A DNA stretch of 64,000 nt from Candidatus Ribeiella danica (GCA_016717335.1 JADKFS010000003.1:372001-436000), one strand, 5' to 3'. Shown: positions 34,378 through 43,738, counted from the stretch's first letter. Program-made: numbers and translations. The notes: a model not told the origin generated them from the letters alone.

Positions 34378-36597
34378 ATGTCGTTTGTCGCCCACCGAAA
34401 TTCTCATAGGATTCCTATCGCACGGCTTCGCTCTCAACCACCCTTGCACTACATCCTTGCCGTGGGCCTTGTGATGCGCCTGGCCTGGCTTTGGTTCCAG
34501 GTCGACCGGGTGCTCTGGCTCGACGAGCCAGAATACCTACGAATCGCACAGGCGATTCGGGCGGGTAGCTACGTCGACGGCGGGCGATGGCTGCGACCGC
34601 CGCTCTTTCCACTCTGGCTGGCGATAACGCTTGGCCCCAGCAGCATTCTGCTCGCGAAGCTCGCTCAGACGGCGCTCGGCGCACTGCTGATCTATCTGCT
34701 CTACCGTGTCGCGCTGGCGGCGTGGGGCCAGCAGAACATCGCGCTCCTGTGCGCAGGCATAGCGGCGGTCTACCTGCCGCTGATCGCGTACTCCAGCTAT
34801 CTCATGGCCGATACGCTGCTGCTGGTCGTGCTATGCGGCTTCCTGCTCGCCCTGATACGGCTGGCCCAGCGGCCAACGCTGCGAGCGGCGGCGCTGGCCG
34901 GCCTGCTGCTCGGGGTGGCGGCGCTGACAAAGCCGATCGCGCTGGCATGCGCGCCGGCCCTGCTCCTGGCGATCTGGTGGGGCGATCGAACCTGGCGCCG
35001 CGCGCTGGCGCACACGGCCCTGGCCCTGGGGTGTGGCGCGCTGCTGATCGCACCCTGGTCGATCCGCAACACGCTGGTGCACCACCGCTTCGTCCTGCTG
35101 GATACAACCGGCGGCTATAACGCCTGGCTCGGCAACCGGCCGATCGGCGGCGATCTGGCCTTCCAGCAGCAGCTCAACCAGACCTACGGCGACCCGGCCG
35201 ACGTCGATGCCGCGCTGTCGGCGCGCGCGCTCGCCAACGCCGCGCGCGACCCGCTCTACACGATCACGCAGATCGGGGGCAAGCTTATCCGATTCTGGCG
35301 AACCGAGACCGATCTTATTTTCACGCACCAGTACGGCGAGCTCGCGCTGACGTGCCCGCGCCACAGCGTGCCAGTCCAGTACGACACGATCGACCCGCAG
35401 TCGGCCGAGAATGTGATCGCCGACGCGCGCCCCTGCGGCCAGCTACTGGTTAACACGGCCGCCGACCTGGTCTACTTGCCTGTGCTGGTGGGCGCCCTGG
35501 CTGCGATGCTCTGGCTGCCGCGCACGCCATTCAAGACGATCGCCTGGGGCTGGTTCCTGGCGATGTATGGGGTGATGGCGCTGACAATCGTGCAGCCGCG
35601 GCTGCGCCTCGCGACATTGCCGGTGCTGCTGCCGCTCGCCGCCGCCGGCCTGCTCTACCTCCGGGGCCGGATCACCTCGCAGCGGGCGATCTCGGCGGGC
35701 CGCGCGCGCTGGCTTTGGGCGCAGCTGCGGACATGGCGGGCGATCGCTGCGGTGCTCGCCGTGCTGGCGGGGCTGTGGCTGCTCAACATTGTGCCGCTGG
35801 CCGGCAGCCAGATCTGGCAGGTCTGGGGCGATCGGGCCTGGCGTGCCGGCGACATCGACCGGGCGCTCGCCGGCTATCGCGCCGCGGCAAGCTGGTACCC
35901 GACCCGCGTCAGCGCGCTGCTCTCGGCCGGGCAGGCCGCCGAGGCGGCCGGGCACGACGACCAGGCGCTGGAGTTCTACAACGCGGTCGTATCGGTGGTA
36001 TCCTATGATCCGCAGGCGCATATTGGCGCGGCGCGCATCTGGTCGCGGCGCGGCGCATTCGACCGAGTCGCGTACGAGCTCGACCAGGACTCGCTGGCGC
36101 CAGCGCTGACCGAGGCGGTCGGCTTCGCAGCCGATCGCCTGCCCGCCCGATCGATCGTGGATATTGGCGGGCCGCCGGCCGAGGAGTACGGCTATACGCT
36201 GGGGCTCTACCCGAACCTGCCGGGCAGCGGCTCGACAGCCCGCTGGAGCGGCGCGCAGATGCAGCTACGCTTTGGGACACTGCCAACCCCATCCTCGATC
36301 GTGAGCATCCGCCTGAGCGGAGAGCGGCCCGAGGGTGTGCCGGCGCCAAAGCTCGACGTTCTGATCGACAGCCGGCTGATCGCCAGCACGATCGTCCCAT
36401 CACACTGGCGCGTCTATCGCTTCGTCGTGCCACCCGCCGCCAGTGGAGTGCAGATCACGCTGCGCACCGACACATACATTCCCGCGCTGGCAGCCGCGCA
36501 GCTATCCGAACCATCCTTGCCAGCTCAGCCGGACCCACGACCTTTAGGCCTAGCGCTAGATTGGGCCGCTATGACACCACTACATCCAAAGGAGTAA
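34378..36597 (+). CDS. GT39/PMT-like glycosyltransferase with C-terminal TPR and outer domain
   Basis: The 739-residue protein has a PMT-like membrane half. WLDEPEYLRIAQAIRAG in the first outer loop supplies the Asp-Glu catalytic pair, then RPPLFPLWLAITLG and helices to about 430 follow. After a further helix, residues about 490-570 form TPR-like repeats (WRAGDIDRALAGYRAAASWY, HDDQALEFYNAVVSV). A beta-rich end domain follows (RLSGERPEGVPAPKLDVLID). A GT-C core carrying its own TPR is uncommon. Start is uncertain: ATG 34378 is used, TTG 34321 is possible. Codon use is a little more AT-rich than the preceding glycan genes. Confidence 0.75.
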   Translation: MSFVAHRNSHRIPIARLRSQPPLHYILAVGLVMRLAWLWFQVDRVLWLDEPEYLRIAQAIRAGSYVDGGRWLRPPLFPLWLAITLGPSSILLAKLAQTALGALLIYLLYRVALAAWGQQNIALLCAGIAAVYLPLIAYSSYLMADTLLLVVLCGFLLALIRLAQRPTLRAAALAGLLLGVAALTKPIALACAPALLLAIWWGDRTWRRALAHTALALGCGALLIAPWSIRNTLVHHRFVLLDTTGGYNAWLGNRPIGGDLAFQQQLNQTYGDPADVDAALSARALANAARDPLYTITQIGGKLIRFWRTETDLIFTHQYGELALTCPRHSVPVQYDTIDPQSAENVIADARPCGQLLVNTAADLVYLPVLVGALAAMLWLPRTPFKTIAWGWFLAMYGVMALTIVQPRLRLATLPVLLPLAAAGLLYLRGRITSQRAISAGRARWLWAQLRTWRAIAAVLAVLAGLWLLNIVPLAGSQIWQVWGDRAWRAGDIDRALAGYRAAASWYPTRVSALLSAGQAAEAAGHDDQALEFYNAVVSVVSYDPQAHIGAARIWSRRGAFDRVAYELDQDSLAPALTEAVGFAADRLPARSIVDIGGPPAEEYGYTLGLYPNLPGSGSTARWSGAQMQLRFGTLPTPSSIVSIRLSGERPEGVPAPKLDVLIDSRLIASTIVPSHWRVYRFVVPPAASGVQITLRTDTYIPALAAAQLSEPSLPAQPDPRPLGLALDWAAMTPLHPKE

Positions 36598-36667
36598 GCA
36601 TTTTGGCCAACAATGAACAGGGCTTCCCGCCACGCTCGGATCAATCTGAAAAGGACAGAGGAGTGAT

Positions 36668-37525
36668 ATGAAGCGACACAGCAGCGCACGACCCGTCATC
36701 CTGGGGCTTCTCGCGGTGGCCCTGCTGGCCGCGGGCATCGTGCTGGGCGGACGAGTGTTATCGCAGTCGGCGACCCCCGGGCCGGATCTGCCCGCGGCCG
36801 CAATCGCGACCCCCGCTCCTGGCACGAATGGCGAGGGCTTCGGGACTGTCGAGGTCGGCCCGGCCATGCCGGCGGCCCCGACCGCCAACCCGGAGACGCG
36901 GCCAGCCACTGTCGACATCCCAGCCGCGCCCGAGCTCGCGCCCGCATCGGCCGGCCTCTCGGTCAAGGCGGTCGAGTCGTTCGACAAGACCGACCTGAGC
37001 GGATGGACGTTCGGCCAGATCTACCAGGACCCGATCACCGCCGGCCAGTGGAGCATTCGCAAGGGCCAGATCGTCGCGCCCGATAACAGCGACTCGACCC
37101 AGGCGTTCAACGATACGATCGCCGCCGCGCCGGCCAGCTTGCAGAGCAATGGCAGCGTCGAGGCGAGCGTGTACGCGGGCACGGCCTCGAAGGTCGGCTT
37201 GATCGTCGGCTACCAGGACGACCAGAACTACACCGCGCTCGTCTTCCGCGCCAAGGAGGCGCCCGGCCGCTCCGGCCTGGAGATCGTACGTGTCTCGAAG
37301 GGCACGCCCAAGGTGCTCGCGAAGGATACGAGCACCGTCCTCGAGCACGGCCGCTGGTATCACCTGAGCATCAGTGTTGTCGGCCAGCAGATCGCGGCCG
37401 CAGTCGACGACGGCACCCCGCTGACCGCCCAGCTGCCGGAGTCGCCGATCGGGCAGCGCGCCGGGCTGTACGCCGGCAGCGAAGGTTTCGCGTTCTTCGA
37501 TAACTTCCGCGTGCTAGGACAATAG
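36668..37525 (+). CDS. Exported single-helix protein with concanavalin-like (LamG-type) domain
   Basis: The 285-residue protein has a signal or anchor (residues 9-32), then a Pro/Ala/Thr-rich linker to about 98. A beta-sandwich domain follows: FDKTDLSGWTFGQIYQDPIT, WSIRKGQIVAPDN, ASVYAGTASKVGLIVGYQDD, GRWYHLSISVVGQQIAAAVD and AFFDNFRVLG. This is the pattern of carbohydrate-binding or LamG/3-keto-glycoside-hydrolase-like domains. It probably binds the glycan made by this locus. ATG 36668 has GAGGAG upstream. The next exported protein starts seven bases after its stop. Confidence 0.78.
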   Translation: MKRHSSARPVILGLLAVALLAAGIVLGGRVLSQSATPGPDLPAAAIATPAPGTNGEGFGTVEVGPAMPAAPTANPETRPATVDIPAAPELAPASAGLSVKAVESFDKTDLSGWTFGQIYQDPITAGQWSIRKGQIVAPDNSDSTQAFNDTIAAAPASLQSNGSVEASVYAGTASKVGLIVGYQDDQNYTALVFRAKEAPGRSGLEIVRVSKGTPKVLAKDTSTVLEHGRWYHLSISVVGQQIAAAVDDGTPLTAQLPESPIGQRAGLYAGSEGFAFFDNFRVLGQ

Positions 37526-37532
37526 GAGAATC

Positions 37533-39953
37533 ATGATGCGCTCGGAGACTATTCCTCAATCTATGCAGCGCCCGTCTCATTCGGGGCGCAGAGTAGCCCT
37601 GCGTCTGATGATTCTCGTGGCGCTCTGCATTGGCACGGTTGGCACCGCCTTCGCTTGGGTTACGCCTGCCCCAAAGATGCCGGCGGGCCAGAAGGACGTG
37701 CTGTTCCCTGATGTCAGCGTCGATCAAAGCGGTAACGTGCATGCCGTCTGGATGCACTCCGACAACCAGGACTTCAACCAGGACCTGGTCTACTACATGC
37801 ACGGCAAGATGAACAGCGCCGGCGACAGCGTGGCCTGGGATTCGCCCCAGCTGCTGTCGGGCGTCAAGGCCAAATACCCGCGCCCGCCGCGCGTTGTCGC
37901 CGATAACAGCGAGGTCGTTCACGTCACGTACGGCGGCGCGGATGGGCGCGTCTACTACCTGCGCAACAGCAACCACGGCGCGGCCGGCAGCTGGTCGACC
38001 GAAACCGTCGCCTCGGTGTCCGGCGAGTTCTTTCAGCCGGTGATCGCGGTCGATTCGGCCGGCACGCCCTACATCGCCTGGACTGAGGGCCTGGGCAACG
38101 GCCAATCGCACGCGGTGATGACCTACCGGCTCGGCAGCAACTCCTGGAAAGGGCGCATCACCATTAGCCCTAGCGTCTACCTGTCGCGCTATTCCGACAT
38201 CGCCGTGACCGGCGCCGGCGACTCCGCAACGGTCCACGTCGTCTTCGAGTACAAAGAGAAACAGACAGACTCGACCTACCGGGCCGGCTATACCCGCGGC
38301 CTGCGCACGGGCGGCTTCATCAGCGCCAACTTCAGCCAGTCGTTCGGCTATAGCTCGGCGAGCAATCCCTCGATCGGCGTCGACCGCGCCTCCGGCCGGC
38401 TGTTCGCGGCGTTCGTGACCGGCAGCATCTCTAACGACTTCGTGCTCAAGCTGACGACCAGCACGTCGAACGGCTCAAGCTGGGCTGGGCCCGCCACCCT
38501 ACAGGTCGGCCCGCGGATCTGGCCGGAAACAAGCTCGATCGATGTGGCGAAGGACGTGGCGCATATCGTCGCCGATGAGAAGTACTGGAGCGGAAGCTCG
38601 ATCACCCAGGTGCTGGCCTACTACCAGTCGTTCGACGCAACGAATAGCAGCTACTCCGACCCCGTCCGGATCAGCAACGTTGAGATCAGCCGCGCGCCGC
38701 GCATCTCGGTGAACGGGCCGGGCAAAGTCGCGATCTGGACGACCAACAACACCGAGGCAATCCGGTATAACGTCGATCCGGGCGGCGGCGGCGGCGTTGG
38801 CATACAGGCCGACCCGCAGCTCGAGGGCGGCAAGGCGGTGACGAATAAGTCGCAGCTTGCCCTGACCTTCACCAACTTGGTCGGCTCGCCCGACAAGGTG
38901 CGCTACCGCTGGGACGCGCCGCCCACCGGCAACGAGACGCTTGTCTCGATCAACCCGGCGCCGATCCTCGTCAACGCGCCAATCAACGTCTCGACCGCAA
39001 CCTGCAACACGCACACGCTGTACACGCTGGCCCACAACAGCGAGACCGGCCAGGACGCGGCTGCGGCCAAGGCGGCGACGATCACGTTCGACGGCCAGAC
39101 CCAGGCCGCGGTTCAGATCAGCAACCCGAACCTCGTGTCGGTGCCGACCGCCTGGGCGACGTCCGAGCGCTACGACCCGACCAACCCGGGCCTCTACGGC
39201 GCGCGCGACGGCGACCCGCGCTACACGCGCGACGAGCAGTTCTTCCTCGGCATCTACGACCTGAACGATTGCACCGGACTGACGCGATTCTCGGTTCCGG
39301 GCAGCGCAGTGGCCATGCCGATCAGCAACGGCCGGTTTGAGGGCAAGGTCCACCTCGACGCGACCACCATCTCCAACCCTGGCACCAAGACGCGCGTCGA
39401 CGTGCAGGTTGACGACGGTGTCACGCCAGTGCCCAACGTGCTGTTCAAGTCGCAGGATATGATCTACGACCCGGCCGACACCAACCCGGACCCCGCCGTC
39501 ACGAACACGCTCGGCCTGCCGGTCTACAAGGCCGGCGCGGTGACGGTCGACAACAGCAACACCAAGTCGATCTTCCGCGATCTGACCTTTAGCGGGGTCA
39601 ATGTCGACGACACGACCTACGGCTCGTTCGAGAGCCTCAGCGCCGGCAAGCAGTTCTGGGGCGTCTGGATCGCCAGCAGCCGCAACGTCGATGTCGGCCC
39701 CGACAACCCCAACCTGCAGTGGTTCCCGGTGCATGTCCCAACGCCGCAGGCCGGCTTCACGGTAAAGAAGTGGAACATCCTCACCGGGCTGGACGTCGAC
39801 CCAAGCCGGCAGGGCGGCACGTACTACATCTACGTCCGCTTCCTGGACGGCGCCGGCAACGCCACCAGGGTCGGCATCAAGGCGACCAACGCGGCGACGC
39901 TGGGCGCGGGCTACGACCTGCCGACCAGGTACATCTCGCCGATCACGCGGTGA
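37533..39953 (+). CDS. Large exported beta-propeller (sialidase-like) protein
   Basis: The 806-residue protein has a signal peptide (cleavage likely after FAWVTPA near 40-44). Residues 55-420 form a six-bladed-propeller-like region with repeated D.sGnvh.vW patterns (VSVDQSGNVHAVWMHSD, IAVDSAGTPYIAWTEG, PSIGVDRASGRLFAAFV). After a Gly run come Ig-like/beta domains (420-806). Sialidase catalytic Asp boxes and the Arg triad are not evident, so a structural or binding role is as likely as hydrolysis. AGGAG precedes the ATG. It belongs with the 36668 gene. Confidence 0.75.
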   Translation: MMRSETIPQSMQRPSHSGRRVALRLMILVALCIGTVGTAFAWVTPAPKMPAGQKDVLFPDVSVDQSGNVHAVWMHSDNQDFNQDLVYYMHGKMNSAGDSVAWDSPQLLSGVKAKYPRPPRVVADNSEVVHVTYGGADGRVYYLRNSNHGAAGSWSTETVASVSGEFFQPVIAVDSAGTPYIAWTEGLGNGQSHAVMTYRLGSNSWKGRITISPSVYLSRYSDIAVTGAGDSATVHVVFEYKEKQTDSTYRAGYTRGLRTGGFISANFSQSFGYSSASNPSIGVDRASGRLFAAFVTGSISNDFVLKLTTSTSNGSSWAGPATLQVGPRIWPETSSIDVAKDVAHIVADEKYWSGSSITQVLAYYQSFDATNSSYSDPVRISNVEISRAPRISVNGPGKVAIWTTNNTEAIRYNVDPGGGGGVGIQADPQLEGGKAVTNKSQLALTFTNLVGSPDKVRYRWDAPPTGNETLVSINPAPILVNAPINVSTATCNTHTLYTLAHNSETGQDAAAAKAATITFDGQTQAAVQISNPNLVSVPTAWATSERYDPTNPGLYGARDGDPRYTRDEQFFLGIYDLNDCTGLTRFSVPGSAVAMPISNGRFEGKVHLDATTISNPGTKTRVDVQVDDGVTPVPNVLFKSQDMIYDPADTNPDPAVTNTLGLPVYKAGAVTVDNSNTKSIFRDLTFSGVNVDDTTYGSFESLSAGKQFWGVWIASSRNVDVGPDNPNLQWFPVHVPTPQAGFTVKKWNILTGLDVDPSRQGGTYYIYVRFLDGAGNATRVGIKATNAATLGAGYDLPTRYISPITR

Positions 39954-39990
39954 GCCCGGCGAACGCCGACTGAATCTATGCGAGCCTGAT

Positions 39991-40024
39991 TGCCGGCGCC
40001 GGACGTGATGGTCCGGCGCCGGCA
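39991..40024 (+). terminator. Hairpin after the propeller gene
   Basis: TGCCGGCGCCGGAC (39991-40004), loop GTGATG, GTCCGGCGCCGGCA (40011-40024): perfect 14-bp stem. There is no T run, so it may slow or end transcription or protect the upstream mRNA rather than act as a standard terminator. Confidence 0.6.
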
Positions 40025-40043
40025 CTATGTGTGAGTCGAAACG

Positions 40044-41258
40044 ATGCGGATCGCCTACATTGCCTACCCGACCAGCCTGACGCTCCGGTCTGCCAATGCC
40101 ATCCAGACCCACACGACCCTGCGCGAGCTGCGCGAGCGCGAGCCGGCGACGCTCGCGCTGGTGCCGCGCTGGCTGCGCGAGCCCTCGCGCTTTGGCGAGG
40201 TGGGCGCGCGCCACCTGCCGCGGCCGGCGATCGGCAAGCTCTCGCGCCTGTATCGCTCGACGCTGTGGTACTACGCCGAGCGCTCGGTCTTCGCGGCGAT
40301 GACCGCCGCGGTGGTCGCCGGGCAGCGCCTGCGCGGCCGGCCGATCGAGGTCGTCTACGTGCGCGAGGCGCTCTGCGCGGGCTGGTGGGCCGCCGTGTGG
40401 GGCCCGCTGCTCGGCCTGCCGGTGATCTACGAGGCCCACGATCTGGAGAGCTGGAACCCCTCGCGCGCCAAGGAGCGCTGGGCCCAGCCGCTGCTCAACC
40501 TGCTCGACCGCGCCGCGCTGACGCGCAGCCAGGCGGTCGTCTCGCTCACCGAGGACTTCCGGCGGCTGCTGGCGCGCATGGGCTGGCGCTCGCCCGAGCA
40601 GGTCTCGGTCATCCCCGACGCCTTCGACCACCGGCAGATCGCCCCGGGCGAGCGCGGCGCGGCCCGCCGGATGCTGGCGCTGCCCGAGACAGCACCGCTG
40701 CTGGTCTACAGCGGCATGACCTTCGCCTACCGCAAGCTCGACCTGCTGATCGAAGCCTTCGCACGGGTGCGGGCGCAGCTGCCCGAGGCCCGGCTGGCGC
40801 TCGTCGGCGGGCGCCCGGCCGAGATCGACCAGCTGCGCGCCCAGGCCGACCGGCTGGGGCTGGGCGGCGCGGTCGTCTGGGCCGGCCAGCTGCCACAGGC
40901 GCAGGTGCTGCCCTACCTCCAGGCCGCCGACGCGCTGGTCATCCCCGACACCGTCACGGATGTGACCGCCTCGCCGCTGAAGCTGTTCGAGTACCTGGCC
41001 TGTGGCCGGGCGGTCGTGCTGCCCGACATCCCGGCGCTGGCCGAGGTGCTGCCGCACTCGGCGGGCTACTACTTCCGGCGCGGCGACGCCGGAGCGCTGG
41101 CGCGCGCGATCGTGCTGGCGCTGACCGACGAGCGGCGCGACCTGCGCGAGCAGGCCGGCCTCGCCGCCGTCGCCGAGCACACCTACGCCGCGCGGGCCGA
41201 GCGCATCCTGGCGCTGGCGGAGGAGGTTGCGCAGAAGTATGGTACTATAGCGCAGTAG
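40044..41258 (+). CDS. GT4-family glycosyltransferase
   Basis: The 404-residue GT-B enzyme begins MRIAYIAYPTSLTLRSANAI. It has VYVREALCAGWWAAVWG and VIYEAHDLESWNPSRAKERW in the acceptor domain, and LVYSGMTFAYRKLDLLIEAF with VTASPLKLFEYLACGRAVVL in the donor domain (the Glu-rich nucleotide-sugar motif). It follows a hairpin after the propeller gene and may start a new transcript. Heptamer repeats separate it from the methyltransferase gene. Confidence 0.88.
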   Translation: MRIAYIAYPTSLTLRSANAIQTHTTLRELREREPATLALVPRWLREPSRFGEVGARHLPRPAIGKLSRLYRSTLWYYAERSVFAAMTAAVVAGQRLRGRPIEVVYVREALCAGWWAAVWGPLLGLPVIYEAHDLESWNPSRAKERWAQPLLNLLDRAALTRSQAVVSLTEDFRRLLARMGWRSPEQVSVIPDAFDHRQIAPGERGAARRMLALPETAPLLVYSGMTFAYRKLDLLIEAFARVRAQLPEARLALVGGRPAEIDQLRAQADRLGLGGAVVWAGQLPQAQVLPYLQAADALVIPDTVTDVTASPLKLFEYLACGRAVVLPDIPALAEVLPHSAGYYFRRGDAGALARAIVLALTDERRDLREQAGLAAVAEHTYAARAERILALAEEVAQKYGTIAQ

Positions 41259-41319
41259 TCATGAGGCAGAGGTCAGAAACGATGGCGCGCAACAGCCAGC
41301 GGCCAGGGACTGACGCGAC

Positions 41320-41391
41320 ACTGACCACTGACCACTGACTACTGGCTACTGACTACTGGCTACTGGCTACTGGCTACTGATTACTGGCTAC
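41320..41391. repeat. TGACCAC and TACTGGC heptamer tract
   Basis: TGACCAC-type units lead into about eight TACTGGC-type units, ending directly at the start codon of the next gene (ATG 41393). The tract occupies the place of the ribosome binding site, and no Shine-Dalgarno sequence is visible. Confidence 0.8.
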
Positions 41392-41392
41392 T

Positions 41393-42172
41393 ATGACAGC
41401 ACGTGACATCGTCGAAGACTACGGGCGCGGCATCCCGCCCGACGGCAAGCCGGCCTACTTCCGGCTGCACCGCTACCGCTTCCGCAAGCTGCTGGCCGCG
41501 CTGCCGCCTGCGCCGGCACGCATCCTGGAGATCGGCACGACTCCCGGCCAGTTCACCGAGATCCTGCGCCGCGCCGGCTACGAGGTCGCCGGCGTCGACC
41601 TGTTCCCCGACCAGCGCGCCGAGCTGTGGCGCCGGATCGAGGTCGAGGTGCGCTACTGCAACATCGACGAGCAGCCGCTGCCCTACGCGGACGAATCGTT
41701 CGACGCGGTGGTGTTCTCGGAGGTGATCGAGCACCTGGTGTCGTCGCCGCTGCCGGCGCTGCGCGAGATGGCGCGCGTGCTGCGTCCGGGCGGCCGGCTG
41801 GTGATCACGACGCCGAACCAGCACTATCTCAAGAGCCGGCTGCGCACGCTGGCCGATATTCTGCTCGGGCGGCCATTCGAACCGTTCGGCGACTTCACGC
41901 GCGCGATGAGCCTGGCCGGACCGCAGCGCTACTACAACCACAGCCGGCTGTACACGCTGCAGGAGCTGCGCTGGCTGGTCGGGCAGAGCGGGCTGGAGGT
42001 TGCGCTGGCGCGCTATGCCGACGCCTGGGAGCAGGTCGGCGTCGAGGCCGGCCGGCTGCTGCGCCACCCACTGCGCGTCGCCGTGAAGGGCGGGCTGTGG
42101 CTGCTCACCGGCGCGTTCCCAACCTGGCGCTCGATGCTGCTGGTCGTGGGGCGAAAAAGCGCTGAACGATAA
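41393..42172 (+). CDS. SAM-dependent methyltransferase in glycan locus
   Basis: The 259-residue class I methyltransferase has ILEIGTTPGQFTEILRRAGY as SAM motif I (near 44-63), VAGVDLFPDQ as motif II, and DAVVFSEVIEHLV with LRPGGRLVITTPN typical of the type 11 group. The start is preceded only by TACTGGC heptamers, so initiation may be weak or coupled to upstream translation. The stop and the next start (42176) are inside an inverted repeat (42158-42229). Confidence 0.85.
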   Translation: MTARDIVEDYGRGIPPDGKPAYFRLHRYRFRKLLAALPPAPARILEIGTTPGQFTEILRRAGYEVAGVDLFPDQRAELWRRIEVEVRYCNIDEQPLPYADESFDAVVFSEVIEHLVSSPLPALREMARVLRPGGRLVITTPNQHYLKSRLRTLADILLGRPFEPFGDFTRAMSLAGPQRYYNHSRLYTLQELRWLVGQSGLEVALARYADAWEQVGVEAGRLLRHPLRVAVKGGLWLLTGAFPTWRSMLLVVGRKSAER

Positions 42173-42237
42173 CCGATGAACGATAAGAAGACTCTCGCGA
42201 TGAGACCTCAGCGCTCAGCGTTCAGCGCTCAGCGTTT
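42158..42237. repeat. Inverted AGCGCTGAACG repeat across a gene junction
   Basis: AGCGCTGAACG (42158-42168) is the exact complement of CGTTCAGCGCT (42219-42229). The right arm is part of four AGCGYTY heptamers (42210-42237) translated in the first 25 codons of the next gene as QRSAFSAQRFA. Confidence 0.8.
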
Positions 42238-43738
42238 CGCAGCCTGGCTGGCCCGGAGCGATCGTGGGGCGCTTGCGATCGTCGCGATCTTCCTGCTGCT
42301 GCTGCCGATCAGCCTGCCGCGGATCTACGCCACCGACGAGGTGCAGTACTACGCCTACCTGCGCTCGGTCTACTTCGACGGCGACCTGGATTTCCGCAAT
42401 GAGTACGAGCACTTTGCGCAGATCGGCCAGCAGCAGACGCCGCCGGACAGCTCGGTCTACAACGCGCTGCTGCGCGCCGACGCGCTGAACCCCAACCCGG
42501 TCACCGGCAAGCTGCGCAACGTCGCCCCGGTCGGCTCGGCGATCATGTGGTCGCCTGGCTTCGTGGCGGCCGACCTGCTCGTGCGCGCGGCAGATGCGCT
42601 CGGCGCCGGAATCCCGGCCGACGGCTACTCGCGCCCCTACATCTGGGCGGTCTGCTTCATGTCGGCGCTGTACGCCCTCGGCGGCCTGCTGCTGACCTAC
42701 CGGCTGGCCCGCCGCTTCGCGGGCGCCTTCGCGGCGGCGCTGGCGGTCATCGCGATCTGGCTGGCGACCCCGCTGGTGATGTACACCTTCATCCTGATGC
42801 CGTGGTCGCACCCGGTCGGCTTCTTCCTGTTCGCGCTGTTCCTGACGATCTGGCTGCGCGGCGGGGGCGCGCTGGCGCCGCGCCGCGCAGCCAGATCGCC
42901 CGGCGATTGGGCGCTGCTCGGCCTGGTCGGCGGCATGATGACGATCACCCGCGAGCAGCTCGGGCTGCTGCTGCTGCTGCCCGCGGTCGAGGCTCTCGCT
43001 GCCTATGTGGCTCTTGCGCGCGAGCGCCGCTGGGACGAGGTTCGCCGGCTGCTTGGCGGGCACGCGCTGTTCGTGGCGGTGCTCGCGCTGGCGCTGCTGC
43101 CGCAGCTCGCCGCCTACCAGGTGCTGAACGGCAGGCCGCTGCCCTCCGCCACAGTCGGCGGCAAGCTGTTCTGGTGCAGCCCGCACCTGATCGACACGCT
43201 GATCGACTACGACCCGCGGCCCAGCGCGCTCTGCCCGGTTCCGCAAGACATCACGGCCGGCTTCCCGCCCTTCGCGCACGGCGCGTTCCTGTGGAGCCCG
43301 ATCCTGGTGCCGGCGCTGCTCGGGCTGGCGCTGCTGTGGCGGCGCGACCGGCTGCTGGCGGCGCTGCTGCTGCTGGGATTCTTTGCGCAGACCTACATCA
43401 ACGGCGCGTTCGGCACCACCTGGCACCTGACGCGCTCGTTCGGCTTCCGGCGGCTGATCGAGTGCACGCCGATCTTCGCGCTCGGCCTGGCCGCGCTGAT
43501 CGAGCGGCTGCGCGCCCGGTCGGGGCGGACTCTGCCGGCGCTCGCGGCGGTCCTGCTGATCTACTGGAACATCGGCCTGATCGCGCAGTGGACGATCGTC
43601 CGGCCGCAGATCCGCGAGGGCCTGATCTGGGACGGCATGCTGCGCTACCAGGTCGTCGAGGTCCCGCGCGCCGTGATCGGCAAGGTCGACGACGTGCTGT
43701 TCCACCGCTGCCGCCTGGCGAACAACAAGACCTGTTGA
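42176..43738 (+). CDS. GT-C-like multi-pass membrane protein, end of glycan locus
   Basis: The 520-residue protein has about ten helices. The first outer loop carries ATDEVQYYAYLRSVYFDGDL with Asp-Glu in the GT-C catalytic position, then GSAIMWSPGFVAADLL and, further on, TFILMPWSHPVGFFLFALFL. Probable polyprenyl-linked sugar transferase by analogy; no family name is secure. Its first 25 residues are partly encoded by heptamer repeats (42210-42237), so the real start could be ATG 42200 or later. It is the last gene before a cluster of intergenic hairpins. Confidence 0.7.
   Translation: MNDKKTLAMRPQRSAFSAQRFAAWLARSDRGALAIVAIFLLLLPISLPRIYATDEVQYYAYLRSVYFDGDLDFRNEYEHFAQIGQQQTPPDSSVYNALLRADALNPNPVTGKLRNVAPVGSAIMWSPGFVAADLLVRAADALGAGIPADGYSRPYIWAVCFMSALYALGGLLLTYRLARRFAGAFAAALAVIAIWLATPLVMYTFILMPWSHPVGFFLFALFLTIWLRGGGALAPRRAARSPGDWALLGLVGGMMTITREQLGLLLLLPAVEALAAYVALARERRWDEVRRLLGGHALFVAVLALALLPQLAAYQVLNGRPLPSATVGGKLFWCSPHLIDTLIDYDPRPSALCPVPQDITAGFPPFAHGAFLWSPILVPALLGLALLWRRDRLLAALLLLGFFAQTYINGAFGTTWHLTRSFGFRRLIECTPIFALGLAALIERLRARSGRTLPALAAVLLIYWNIGLIAQWTIVRPQIREGLIWDGMLRYQVVEVPRAVIGKVDDVLFHRCRLANNKTC

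Noticed and set aside
34374..34379. TATAAT overlapping ATG 34378 as a promoter for a later start
   Set aside because: It lacks a TG extension and a -35, and no good later start precedes the conserved first membrane helix.
39991..40024. Standard Rho-independent terminator
   Set aside because: The stem is perfect but no T run follows, so only a hairpin with possible terminator function is claimed.
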